This document shows, in pieces, positions 17,360-25,440 of a DNA stretch of 64,000 bases; the stretch's first letter is position 1, and each line of letters opens with the position of its first letter. Source of the DNA: JANPPS01 sp965246925 (GTDB lineage Bacteria; Pseudomonadota; Alphaproteobacteria; Acetobacterales; Acetobacteraceae); assembly GCA_965246925.1 (NCBI GenBank), contig OZ251994.1, positions 3,906,001 to 3,970,000 of the forward strand, written 5' to 3'. The notes under the pieces are model-generated. The model worked only from the letters and a program-made list of their open reading frames with translations, did not search any database and was not told where the DNA came from. The position numbers and the translations under genes are program-made.

Positions 17360-17413
17360 GGACCTGACGGGTCCGGATTGATCTCAAATGAGCAATCCGG
17401 CGGCTGGCGTCAA
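17360..17413 (-). promoter_or_regulatory. Candidate SUF promoter and regulator operator
   Basis: Reading toward the SUF operon, TTGACG (complement of 17408-17413) could be a -35 element, with a weak -10 around 17384-17391. Between promoter and start codon lies a perfect 8-base inverted repeat, CCGGATTG (17373-17380) and CAATCCGG (17393-17400), with a 12-base spacer. A second adjoining palindrome is GGACC-TGACG-GGTCC (17360-17374). Their position over the presumed -10 and initiation region fits an operator for the Rrf2-type regulator, but neither is a textbook IscR site. Confidence 0.45.
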
Positions 17414-17445
17414 GGGTTCGAGGGGGCCTAAGTTTCGGATGGTGC

Positions 17446-18348
17446 TTAGGGATGGATCGTAACGGCTTCGGGCTTAGCGCCGCCGGGGTCCCAGACCTGG
17501 TCCCAAACTTGGTAGATGTCAGAGCAACGCAGTGTGGTCGTTCCGACACAAAAGTTCACGGTGACGATAGCCCGGCCCGTCCTGTCGAGCGCCAAGTCGA
17601 AGCTCGTGTCTTTGATCCTCACGCTGAACCCTCGTAGCGAGCCGGTTCCCCATCTTTCGGACCTGATATACGCGAGCAATGCACGACTTATTCGAGCAGG
17701 TTTGATCGAAATTCGATGACAGAGCCGATCGAAGCATAGCTCACCTGGTCTAGCCGTGATCCGCTGACCCGGCTGCGGCAGGGAGTTGACGCTCCACCCG
17801 CTTTCCAATTCGAATGGGCCGAAAGGGGGGCTATCGCCAACTCCGTCCAGTTCAAGCGCTTGCCACACACCTCGCAGGACGATCGGATCGAGGTCAGCGA
17901 TGCCTGCGGTGCCCCGGCCCACGGCTTCGGTCGCAAGGAGAGCATCCATGTATTCTTGCCGGGCTGCGTAGGCCGACTTGAGACAGTCTTCTGTCCCGGA
18001 CGCGCACGACCGGTCCCGCTTGACGATCCATCGTAGTTGCCGAGCGATCAGCAGTGATTTTGCAGCCGGGGATAAATGAGCGATGACTTGATGGTAAGCT
18101 GAGGTTACGTTTCCGTCTGCTTCTCGGAGACGAGGGTTGTTGCAGACTTCATGTCCGACGCGGCCGGACGCATGGTGGCATTTCATCGCGTTTGCTGGGC
18201 TAGAGCGGGGTGCCAACAACGCATTTTGGTCGTTAATGACGTTTGCTTGGTAAGATATCCCAAACTGCAGATAAGCGGCCAATGTTGCGTTCGTCAGCCG
18301 TCTCATCGCATGAATGGCTCTCTTACTGCTTGAAATCAGAAGCGACAA
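17446..18348 (-). CDS. LprI-domain protein, paralogue 1
   Basis: This 300-residue protein contains an LprI-type (DUF1311) cysteine domain in its first half. KCHHASGRVGHEVCNNPRLREAD corresponds to the usual Cys...ICxxPxLxxxD pattern, followed by RQLRWIVKRDRSC and EDCLKSAYAARQEYMDAL. The second half has no family I recognise but parallels the next gene, sharing the closing YQVW motif. The start is unclear: TTG 18348 lies just downstream of the paralogue's stop, and ATG 18306 (MRRLTNATLAAYLQFG) gives a weak signal-like N-terminus. LprI-domain proteins are secreted or lipoproteins, and one mycobacterial member inhibits lysozyme. It is probably co-transcribed with paralogue 2. Confidence 0.65.
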   Translation of the reverse strand: MSLLISSSKRAIHAMRRLTNATLAAYLQFGISYQANVINDQNALLAPRSSPANAMKCHHASGRVGHEVCNNPRLREADGNVTSAYHQVIAHLSPAAKSLLIARQLRWIVKRDRSCASGTEDCLKSAYAARQEYMDALLATEAVGRGTAGIADLDPIVLRGVWQALELDGVGDSPPFGPFELESGWSVNSLPQPGQRITARPGELCFDRLCHRISIKPARISRALLAYIRSERWGTGSLRGFSVRIKDTSFDLALDRTGRAIVTVNFCVGTTTLRCSDIYQVWDQVWDPGGAKPEAVTIHP

Positions 18349-18354
18349 ACGAAG

Positions 18355-19161
18355 TTATTTGTCAATCATCTCCACAATGCCTGTGCCGGATGACTTCGGC
18401 TGCCAGACCTGGTAGAGCAAGGCACACTCCTGTGGGTCGCGATCCAGGCATTTGTTGAATTTGGCCAATATTCGGCCGTCTACTCCAATCACTAAATCGA
18501 AGCCGATCCATTTCGAAAAAATGACGCTATATGCAGCTCGAGAAGGTTTTAACTTAATTCCAGCCACGGAAGCCAAGTTCTGTAACACAGGTGTAAGCGG
18601 ACTCCGCGCAAGACCGGCAACTTGGCAATCCTTATCGTAACAAAGCCTACCCCGATATCCCGTAATAACCTGGCTGGGCGCGGGTAAACGAGCAAGTTTA
18701 CCTTCTTGATTCAAACTATCTTCGTCAAGCCGAAGTGTTCCAGAGTATCTTACGAAGCTACCAGAAACCCAAGCGCCGCGAAACGTTAATGGATTTATGC
18801 TTGAAATTACACCAGGACCGATATCTGAACTACGGGCAGCAAGTGCATCAAGCTGCTCTTGCCGTAATGTATAACTTGACGAAAGACAGGAAATCGAAGC
18901 GGCGGCGCATAGACGATCCCGACTTTCTAACCACCGCCTTTGCTGAGCGGCAAAGCGCTTTCTCACTAGACCCTCAGTTTGGTCGTAGATTGATTCATAT
19001 TGAGCGGACAGCCTCGCGTCCGCTTGTTTCAGGGCTGGATCAGCACAGATCGTTTGCTCAACGCCCCTTCTAGCCCGACTGCAATTCATGGGCGCCGCCG
19101 CCATGGGAGCGCTGAACCCAAAAACTATGGCTATCACGGTAAGTCTAAGTCGAGTTCTCAT
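18355..19161 (-). CDS. LprI-domain secreted protein, paralogue 2
   Basis: This 268-residue protein has a clear signal peptide (MRTRLRLTVIAIVFGFSAP, AxA-type end near 24). The LprI/DUF1311 domain follows directly: NCSRARRGVEQTICADPALK, QADARLSAQYESIY, RRWLESRDRLCAA and SCLSSSYTLRQEQLDAL. The C-terminal half contains GYRGRLCYDKDCQ and ends ALLYQVWQP, paralleling the neighbouring gene. The pair thus arose by tandem duplication with strong divergence. The sequence is visibly more A/T-rich than the SUF genes next door, suggesting separate acquisition. The role is unknown; a periplasmic lysozyme-inhibitor-like activity is possible. Confidence 0.72.
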   Translation of the reverse strand: MRTRLRLTVIAIVFGFSAPMAAAPMNCSRARRGVEQTICADPALKQADARLSAQYESIYDQTEGLVRKRFAAQQRRWLESRDRLCAAASISCLSSSYTLRQEQLDALAARSSDIGPGVISSINPLTFRGAWVSGSFVRYSGTLRLDEDSLNQEGKLARLPAPSQVITGYRGRLCYDKDCQVAGLARSPLTPVLQNLASVAGIKLKPSRAAYSVIFSKWIGFDLVIGVDGRILAKFNKCLDRDPQECALLYQVWQPKSSGTGIVEMIDK

Positions 19162-19179
19162 AGCTCATCAACGGGCCAG

Positions 19180-20361
19180 CTAAGTCCGTAGGATCCCAGC
19201 AGCCGGGCCCACGCCGGCGCTATCTGGAAACACCGTCGCCAGCGCTGCCGGGGATAGGCCTAGGTGGGATGACAGGATGCCCTTGCCGAGCGCGCGTAGG
19301 TCGAGGGTTGGTTGCAGGTCGCGGTTCTCGAAGAGGGCGCCCTGCTTCAGGGTGGGCCATGTCGCCATGACCCGGCCGCCCGCCACGCGCCCGCCGGCGA
19401 CGAACGCCGCGGTGCCGGTGCCGTGATCGGTGCCGAGCGTGCCGTCGGCACGGACGGTGCGGCCGAATTCGGTGATCACCAGCACCACCGTCTGCGCCCA
19501 CGCCTCGCCCAGACCGGCTTTTAGCGCCACCAGCCCGGCATCCAGTTCCTCGAGTGCGGCCGCGATGCGGGTAGGCTGGCTGGAATGCGTGTCCCAACCC
19601 TCGAGCTCCATCCCCGCCACGCGCGGCCCGGCGGGCGCCGAGAGCAGCTTGGCGGCCGACGCGCAGAGCGTCGCGAATGCACCCTGGCCCGCCGCCGGCA
19701 GGCCCGAGGCGAGTACCTCGTCGGAAAAGCCCCGCTCGCGCAGCGCGTTCCGCAAGGCGGGGCCGGTCACGGCGTCATGCGCATGCAACGCCACCACACG
19801 CTGATAGAGGTCCAAGTCCAGCGGGTCGAACGTGGCGGGGGCCCAGGTGGCCACCGGGCTCGCGCCCCGGAGGATCAGCGGCACCGTCACGCTGACCGCC
19901 ACCGCGGACTGCTCCGGCCCGGGCAAGGCGGCCAGGGTCCGGTTGAGCCAGCCGCTGTCCATGCGCCGGTCCACGCCACTTTCCAGGTAGTCCTGAGCCT
20001 CGAAATGGCTTCGGCTGCGGTAGTGCCCGGCGACGGCGTGCACCGGCAGCAGCTCACCCGCGCGATACAGGTCATGCATTCCCACGAGCGCGGGGTGCAG
20101 GCCGTAGAAGCCGCCGAGGTCGAGCGATCCGCCGGGCTGCCCGGGCTGCGGCGGCACCAGCTCGGGCCGCCAGCGGACGAGGTCCGGATCGCCATACGGC
20201 ACAACGGCCGCGAGCCCGTCCATGGCGCCGCGCAGCAGCACGACGACCAGGCGCTTGTCGGTATCCGCCGCCGCCATCGCGAGCGAGGCCCGGCCCAGTA
20301 CCATGGCGCTGCCGAGGCCCAGCAGCGCCGTGCGCCGCCGGATGGAAGGCAGGTGCTTCAT
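19180..20361 (-). CDS. DUF1501 family exported protein
   Basis: This 393-residue protein starts MKHLPSIRRRTALLGLGSAM, a twin-arginine-like signal. It continues with the DUF1501 hallmarks KRLVVVLLRGAMDGLAAVVPYGDP, FYGLHPALVGMHDLY and HFEAQDYLESG. The C-terminal part has WDTHSSQPTRI, VVLVITEFGRTVRADGTLGTDHGTGT and the RVMATWPTL segment. The family is related to alkaline-phosphatase-like sulfatases; substrate unknown. It overlaps the DUF1800 gene by an ATGA junction, and the two families are nearly always encoded together, presumably acting as an exported pair. Confidence 0.92.
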   Translation of the reverse strand: MKHLPSIRRRTALLGLGSAMVLGRASLAMAAADTDKRLVVVLLRGAMDGLAAVVPYGDPDLVRWRPELVPPQPGQPGGSLDLGGFYGLHPALVGMHDLYRAGELLPVHAVAGHYRSRSHFEAQDYLESGVDRRMDSGWLNRTLAALPGPEQSAVAVSVTVPLILRGASPVATWAPATFDPLDLDLYQRVVALHAHDAVTGPALRNALRERGFSDEVLASGLPAAGQGAFATLCASAAKLLSAPAGPRVAGMELEGWDTHSSQPTRIAAALEELDAGLVALKAGLGEAWAQTVVLVITEFGRTVRADGTLGTDHGTGTAAFVAGGRVAGGRVMATWPTLKQGALFENRDLQPTLDLRALGKGILSSHLGLSPAALATVFPDSAGVGPAAGILRT

Positions 20362-21644
20362 CGCCGCATGAACTCCGGAGACGCCATGAGGCAAACCATG
20401 CCGGCGCGGCGTGATCCGGCGAAGCGGATGGCCTGCAGCGTCTCGGCGCGCAGATAGGGGCCGAGCACTAGGTCGGCGACCTCCGCCGGGTCGGGGTCGG
20501 GATGGCGGTAGGACACCTTGCTCGCAAGCTCCGCCCGACGCAGCAGCGCCTCCGGCCCGGCCCAGGCCTCGGCCCGGTCGGCCCAGCCATCCGGCAGCGG
20601 CGGGGTCCAGAGCGGCTGGCCCAGCCCCGCCATCATCTCGGCCGCGATGTTGGTCGTGACCGGCGTCGCCTCCACGGCGCGGGCGCAGGCGGCGACGTAG
20701 TCGATCGGTGGCCGCAGCTTGGTCAGCGGCACCCAGGCGCCCGGCAGATCGATCAGCGCGAGGGCGGCGGCGCCCAGATCGCCCCCGGTGTCGCGCAGCG
20801 TGCCGGCGACCGTCCGTACGGCGTCGGGCGGCGGAATGTCGGCCACGAAATGGCGGACGAGCTTGGTGGCAATGAAATCATGCGTCGCGGGATGATTGGC
20901 GAACCAGGTCAGCGCCTCGATGCCGCCCTGCTCGCCTTCGGGAAAGCTGTGGCCCATGACCGTCTTGGCGCCGGGCTGGTGCGCGGCGGGGTCGAAGGCG
21001 AAGCCGGGCTCGGCGCGGGCGAAATCGATCGTCCAGCCGGTGATGACCTGCGCGAAGCTAGTGACGTCCGCCTGGGTGTAGCCAGACGCCGGGCTCATGG
21101 TGTGCAGCTCCATGCACTCGCGGGCGAGGTTTTCGTTGATTCCCGTGCCTTTCGCGCGCCCCACCGCGCTGTTTGGCCCGGTGGAGGACCAGTTGTCGAG
21201 ATACATGAGCATCGCGGGGTGGCGCATGACGGCCAGCAGCATGTCCTGGAACTTACCGGTCACGTGGGGCCGGATGGCTTCGCGGACATAGGCGCCAGCC
21301 ACGGGCTTGCATTCGAGCCGGGTCAGGCTGATGGCGAAGTGGTTGCTCCAGAACCAGACCAGGCGCTCGCGGAACGGGGCCGGGGTGACCAGGGCGTTGT
21401 TCATTTGGCCGATCTTCTCGGACCGCAGCGTCCGGTCCACCCGGCTCCCGTCCGGCAGCGGCTCGACGCTGTCCTGGCGCCAATCCTGCAGGCACTGGGC
21501 GGTGGTGCGGGCGCCGGGCAGGGAAAAGGTGTCGGGCCCGGCGATCTGGCTGCGCAGCCAGGCCTTAGGATCGTCGGGCACGGGATCGTCCCCGCGGCGC
21601 CCGAGGCCGAACCGGATCAGCGCCTGAGCTTGTGTCTCGTTCAT
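20358..21644 (-). CDS. DUF1800 family protein
   Basis: This 428-residue member of the DUF1800 family has an N-terminal ALIRFGLGRRGDDP, then FRERLVWFWSNHFAISLTR, the LYLDNWSSTGPNS block, and INENLARECMELHTMSPASG. Further motifs are YTQADVTSFAQVITGWTID and the C-terminal WTPPLPDGWADRAEAW. Function is not established. No signal peptide is seen, so export would depend on its DUF1501 partner, whose start codon overlaps its stop. Confidence 0.92.
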   Translation of the reverse strand: MNETQAQALIRFGLGRRGDDPVPDDPKAWLRSQIAGPDTFSLPGARTTAQCLQDWRQDSVEPLPDGSRVDRTLRSEKIGQMNNALVTPAPFRERLVWFWSNHFAISLTRLECKPVAGAYVREAIRPHVTGKFQDMLLAVMRHPAMLMYLDNWSSTGPNSAVGRAKGTGINENLARECMELHTMSPASGYTQADVTSFAQVITGWTIDFARAEPGFAFDPAAHQPGAKTVMGHSFPEGEQGGIEALTWFANHPATHDFIATKLVRHFVADIPPPDAVRTVAGTLRDTGGDLGAAALALIDLPGAWVPLTKLRPPIDYVAACARAVEATPVTTNIAAEMMAGLGQPLWTPPLPDGWADRAEAWAGPEALLRRAELASKVSYRHPDPDPAEVADLVLGPYLRAETLQAIRFAGSRRAGMVCLMASPEFMRR

Positions 21645-21703
21645 CGAACTTACTTCGGACGGCGTGGCTGGCGAAACAAGCCCAGGTCTTTAGCCATGCC
21701 GCG

Positions 21704-22447
21704 TCAGATTCCGTTCGTGAGCGTCCCCGTGAAAATCACAGGCCCGGTCGGCTTGCCGGTGGGGGAGCCGCCCTGAGGTTCCAGCGACACGGCGAGGATG
21801 GTGCCGGCCGAGGAGCGGACGCGGAGGCGGACCGTGCTGGTAGGATCTAGCAGGCCCAGGCTCACCGGTGGCGCTGGAGCGGGCGAGAGAGCCCAGAGTT
21901 GAAGCGAGCGTCCAGACGGCGCGGCGGCTTGCGGCAGGGCATAGACGGTGCCGATCCCTAAACTATCGACCCGCACGATAAACGCCGCCGGTTGCAGCCC
22001 GGCCGGGGACAGCGCGGCCAGCAACGGGTCCGACACCTGGGGCGGGGGGACAATGATATACGCCGCCAGCCCGGCCGCTACGATGGTCATGGCCGCGGTC
22101 ATGAAACGCCAGAACGGCGCCGGATTGGCCGGTTTGGATTGCGAGCGCGTCGGTTTCTTGACCGGCTTGGCCATGGTGTCCTTGGCTGCGCTGGTCGCGA
22201 GCAGCAGGCGCTGCCATAGCTCTGGCGGCGGTGACGCGGCGGGCACGCATTCGGCCAGCGGCGCCAGACGCTCTTCCCAAACGACGATGCGGGACCTCAG
22301 CTCGGCGCGGGGGGCGCGGGCCAGCAGCGCGGCGCGCTCGTTATCGGACAGGCTGCCCAGCACGTATTCCGCCGCCAGCAGGTCGAGATCGTCCGGCACG
22401 CCGCTGTCGGGTGGGGTGAGCCGGGGACCCTCGGGGATGAGGCTCAT
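21704..22447 (-). CDS. Anti-sigma factor, RskA-like
   Basis: This 247-residue single-pass membrane protein has an N-terminal anti-sigma domain (about 20-90) with LAAEYVLGSLSDNERAAL and RIVVWEERLAPLA. A transmembrane helix lies near 120-140 (FMTAAMTIVAAGLAAYIIV), and the periplasmic part is the RskA-type domain (LQLWALSPAPAPPVSLGLL, ending VSLEPQGGSPTGKPTGPVIF). It should hold the upstream ECF sigma factor inactive until a periplasmic signal triggers release. Its ATG overlaps the sigma gene stop (22444-22447), so the two are made in a coupled ratio. Confidence 0.88.
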   Translation of the reverse strand: MSLIPEGPRLTPPDSGVPDDLDLLAAEYVLGSLSDNERAALLARAPRAELRSRIVVWEERLAPLAECVPAASPPPELWQRLLLATSAAKDTMAKPVKKPTRSQSKPANPAPFWRFMTAAMTIVAAGLAAYIIVPPPQVSDPLLAALSPAGLQPAAFIVRVDSLGIGTVYALPQAAAPSGRSLQLWALSPAPAPPVSLGLLDPTSTVRLRVRSSAGTILAVSLEPQGGSPTGKPTGPVIFTGTLTNGI

Positions 22448-23013
22448 GCGGATTCTTTCGTAAGGCAGAGCCGGAGTGCGAGCAACGCGCGGCGTATGCT
22501 AGACTTTACGGTGCCGAGCGGCTGGCCCACGCGGGCGGACACTTCGGCATGCGTGAGGCCCTCCACGAACGCCAAGACGATCAGGCGGCGACGGTCCTCC
22601 GGAACTTCACGCAGGCATCGGTGCAGGCCGTGGCCCTCCTGGGTTGCCAATAGGCGGGCGAGCGGGTCGGGAGCGGTGTCGACCTTATCCGGCACCTTGT
22701 CGGTCACGACCTCTCGCCCCCGGCGCCGGGCGGCGTCCATGGCGCGGTAGCGGACCAGGCTGAGCAGCCAGGCGCGTCCGCTGCCGCGGGAAGGGTCATA
22801 CCGGGACGAATTGCGCCAGACTTGGAGCAGGGCGTCATGGACGGCATCCGACGCAAGTGCGGGTTGCCGCGTGATGCGCAATGCTACCCCGTATAGAGTC
22901 GCGCCTTGCTGTTCATACAACTTGCGGAAGGCTACGGCGTCCTGGGTAGCGCAGTGGGCGAGCAACACAGCGACCTCATCAGGCGGGTTGAAGGCGTCGG
23001 CTGCTTTCATCAT
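22444..23013 (-). CDS. ECF-type RNA polymerase sigma factor (SigK-like)
   Basis: From ATG 23013 (MMKAADAFNPPDE) the product is 189 residues. It has region 2 (AFRKLYEQQGATLYGVALRI through WRNSSRYDPSRGSGRAWLL and RYRAMDAARR) and region 4 (CLREVPEDRRRLIVLAFVEG, LTHAEVSARVGQPLGTVKSS). With the RskA-like anti-sigma gene directly downstream and a fasciclin gene upstream on the same strand, it matches the SigK/RskA module found in many bacteria. The frame is open to 23091, but that extension is not family-like. Confidence 0.9.
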   Translation of the reverse strand: MMKAADAFNPPDEVAVLLAHCATQDAVAFRKLYEQQGATLYGVALRITRQPALASDAVHDALLQVWRNSSRYDPSRGSGRAWLLSLVRYRAMDAARRRGREVVTDKVPDKVDTAPDPLARLLATQEGHGLHRCLREVPEDRRRLIVLAFVEGLTHAEVSARVGQPLGTVKSSIRRALLALRLCLTKESA

Positions 23014-23087
23014 GCAGACGTTATTGCCCGGAGGGAGCGTTGCAGCAAGGCGCGGCTGCCACATTGTGGCGGCAGCCGCGTCGCGGC

Positions 23088-23633
23088 TCACGCTGGCAGG
23101 AGGACTTTGTCCACCACGTGGATCACGCCGTTGCTCTGAAACACGTCCGCCGTGGTAACGTGCGCCATGTCACCCTTGCTGTCGGTGACGGTAACGATGC
23201 CCGCGATGACGGTGACGGTGAGCGCCTCGCCCTCGACGGTTTTCAGCATCGCCTTGCCTCCGCCGGCCTGGACCATGCGCATCAGTTCGGCGGCGTCGAG
23301 CTTGCCGGGAACGACGTGGAAGGTCAGCACCTTGGTGAGGGTGGGCTTGTTCTCAGGCTTCAGCAGCGTATCGACGGTGCCGGCCGGGAGGGCTGCGAAG
23401 GCGGAGTTGACGGGTGCGAACACGGTGAACGGCCCGGCGCCCTTCAGCGTGTCCACGAGGCCTGCGGCCTTTACCGCCGCCACTAACGTGGTGTGATCCT
23501 TGGAGTTCACGGCGTTGTCGATGATGTCCTTGTTGGCATACATCGGCGCGCCGCCGACCATGACCTGAGCAAAAGCCGGTTCAGCAGCAGTTAACGACAA
23601 AGCCAGCAACGCCAGCTTGTGGAACTTGTTCAT
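23088..23633 (-). CDS. Secreted fasciclin-domain protein
   Basis: This 181-residue protein has a signal peptide (MNKFHKLALLALSLTAAEPAFA) and one fasciclin (FAS1) domain. Family motifs are DHTTLVAAVKAAGLVDTLKG, PFTVFAPVNSAFAALP, LTKVLTFHVVPGKLDA and GVIHVVDKVLLPA. FAS1 domains mediate adhesion or polymer binding outside the cell. Gene order fasciclin-sigma-anti-sigma suggests that it is a target of the sigma factor downstream, as seen for MPT70/MPT83 with SigK in mycobacteria (family knowledge, not shown here). Confidence 0.92.
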   Translation of the reverse strand: MNKFHKLALLALSLTAAEPAFAQVMVGGAPMYANKDIIDNAVNSKDHTTLVAAVKAAGLVDTLKGAGPFTVFAPVNSAFAALPAGTVDTLLKPENKPTLTKVLTFHVVPGKLDAAELMRMVQAGGGKAMLKTVEGEALTVTVIAGIVTVTDSKGDMAHVTTADVFQSNGVIHVVDKVLLPA

Positions 23634-24058
23634 GTGTGGCCCCTATTGGATTGAACACGCTTGTCAGCCGGGGCGCTTTCGTCTCTGCGTTACCGTCCAA
23701 CGATCACATTACGGGGCAGCTTCGGATTTGGATGCAGTTTGTTAGGCCAGTTCAGTGCCGTAAGAACTGCCGCCCTGCCGGCCTAGTCTGATCTCGCCGT
23801 CTTGTTTGCAAAGTTGACGGGGTGCGCCGGTCCCGGCAATCGCCCCGCCTTGCCACGCCGTTCAGATTGTGACGGACGCATCCTGCAAGCCCGACATACC
23901 AGCGCGAAGCTAGTGTTAGATCTTCGCAAGAAGCTTGCAAGTCGGCGCCCTGCCTGCAACCCGGGCCTTGCCGGAAAGCTGGCACAGAACTTTCACGCTA
24001 CGCAACCGCGCCGTATGCGAACACTCAGGCCGTTGCTGCCAGCTTTTGGGAGACTTGA
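23634..24058. other. Intergenic region with no supported gene
   Basis: These 425 bases separate the divergent fasciclin and GH75-like genes. Open frames inside (for example 23802-24101) have no ribosome site, no family resemblance and unusual composition. Promoters for both flanking genes should lie here, but I cannot fix their elements with confidence. GGGAGA a few bases before 24059 is the ribosome site for the GH75-like gene. Confidence 0.5.
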
Positions 24059-24748
24059 ATGCCGCAGTACGAGCCGCCGAAGGCAAGCCTTGAACGGCTA
24101 GGCCAGGTAACCGCTTTGATCGCCGATCCGAGAACCCGAGAGATTCCGACTGGGTCTTATAAAGGCGCACACCGGATCTTTAGACTGCCTGGAGGTGAAA
24201 TAGTTTCGGACTCGGGGCTCGCAGCCGATGCGGACGGTTCGAGATACTATCCTCAAGACCGCGACGGAAAATATGGGACTGCATTGACGCTCGACCGCAA
24301 GCGCAACAGCATCCTTGATGCCGCCTCTATTCCATACATTGCATTCTGCTCCGTTTTCGCAAAACATAATGGCTTCAGCAAAGGCGATTACGCCGTCATC
24401 ATATATAAAGACCGGCTCTGCTATGCCTTCTATGGCGACGTGAGCGGTCATGCAACATTCGAACATGGCGGGCTCGATTTGCATCAATGGAGCTTCGGTG
24501 AGGCGTCGATTTGCGTTCATTTAGCACTGGGGCACTCGGTCCTATCGCACAATCGTCCGCACGGCGCGCCCCGGGGTTCTCAGGCCGTTAACGGGCTATG
24601 GTTCACGAATACCGGGATCCCATCAGATGTGATCACCATCGTGTTCCCACATTCGGGCGACGGAACGGGGCACAATGCGGCCACGGTAGAGGCGCACGCA
24701 AGGCCGCTCTGGGAAGCGTTGCGCGGCGGTGGAATCGCGAAATCCTAG
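24059..24748 (+). CDS. GH75 (fungal-type chitosanase)-like protein
   Basis: This 229-residue protein resembles glycoside hydrolase family 75. It has an N-terminal half with a DSGLAADADGSRYYPQDRDG loop, then ALTLDRKRNSILDAASIPYI (family: D-AxxxPY), GDYAVIIYKDRLCYAFYGDV and FGEASICVHLALGH. The Asp of YGDVSG and the Glu of GEAS fall where the family's catalytic acids are expected. No signal peptide is visible, which is unusual for a polysaccharide hydrolase; it may be cytoplasmic or exported by another route. Similar domains have also been seen in polymorphic-toxin and effector proteins. The gene is more A/T-rich than its neighbours and stands alone. Confidence 0.6.
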   Translation: MPQYEPPKASLERLGQVTALIADPRTREIPTGSYKGAHRIFRLPGGEIVSDSGLAADADGSRYYPQDRDGKYGTALTLDRKRNSILDAASIPYIAFCSVFAKHNGFSKGDYAVIIYKDRLCYAFYGDVSGHATFEHGGLDLHQWSFGEASICVHLALGHSVLSHNRPHGAPRGSQAVNGLWFTNTGIPSDVITIVFPHSGDGTGHNAATVEAHARPLWEALRGGGIAKS

Positions 24749-24801
24749 CCGGACCCTGAAGCCCCTTGGACTAGTATGCCCTAGCGGTCAGCCGGGCTAT
24801 A

Positions 24802-25440
24802 ATGATGGCTATGCCGGACTCTACTCATCGCGCCGTCTTCGCCCGCCATGCTGCGAGCCTGCTGGTGTGGCGGGATGCGGCCGATGGGCCGGAGGTCTTG
24901 ATGGGCATCCGGGGCGCCGGTGCCCGGTTCGTGCCGAACCGGCTGGTGTTTCCGGGTGGGGCCGTGGATCCCGGGGACGGACATGCCGCTGCCGCACAGG
25001 AGCCGCGGGCGGATGTGCTGGCGCGGCTGGGGCGCATCCCGCGGCTGGCCCGCGCGCTGATGATCGCGGCAGCGCGCGAGCTGGAGGAGGAAGTGGGGCT
25101 CTCACTTGCGTTGTCACCGGGGCAGCCGCCGGACTTGTCGCATATGGATTATCTGTGCCGGGCCGTGACCCCGCCGCGGCAGCCGATCCGGTTCAATGCG
25201 CGCTTCTTCGTGCTGCCCTCCACCGCCACCCACGGCACCCTCCGAACGAGCGAGGAGCTGCGGGACGTGAGGTATTTTCCGGTGCACGAAGCGCTGACGC
25301 AGGATTTGATGCTGGTGACCGGTGAGGTGTTACGGCGCTTTTTAGAATGGCATGCCCTGCCAGTGCCGGCGCGCCGGGCGCGGACGGAGACGCCGCTGTT
25401 CCGCGAAAAGAATTGGCGGCGGGAGACGCTGCTGCGCTAG
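24802..25440 (+). CDS. Nudix hydrolase
   Basis: This 212-residue Nudix-family pyrophosphohydrolase has GGAVDPGDGH opening the Nudix region and AAARELEEEVGLSL closing it. About 30 residues are inserted inside the box, as in the NUDT19-like/CoA-type subgroup. The sequence before it (LMGIRGAGARFVPNRLVFPG) is typical. The substrate may be an acyl-CoA or nucleotide derivative; this cannot be decided here. Three in-frame ATGs at 24802, 24805 and 24811 are possible starts. Its TAG stop shares the CTAG at 25437-25440 with the stop of the opposing hydrolase gene. Confidence 0.85.
   Translation: MMAMPDSTHRAVFARHAASLLVWRDAADGPEVLMGIRGAGARFVPNRLVFPGGAVDPGDGHAAAAQEPRADVLARLGRIPRLARALMIAAARELEEEVGLSLALSPGQPPDLSHMDYLCRAVTPPRQPIRFNARFFVLPSTATHGTLRTSEELRDVRYFPVHEALTQDLMLVTGEVLRRFLEWHALPVPARRARTETPLFREKNWRRETLLR

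Noticed and set aside
23802..24101. Possible 99-residue gene between fasciclin and the GH75-like gene
   Set aside because: No ribosome site, overlaps the start of a supported gene, and shows no protein-like pattern.
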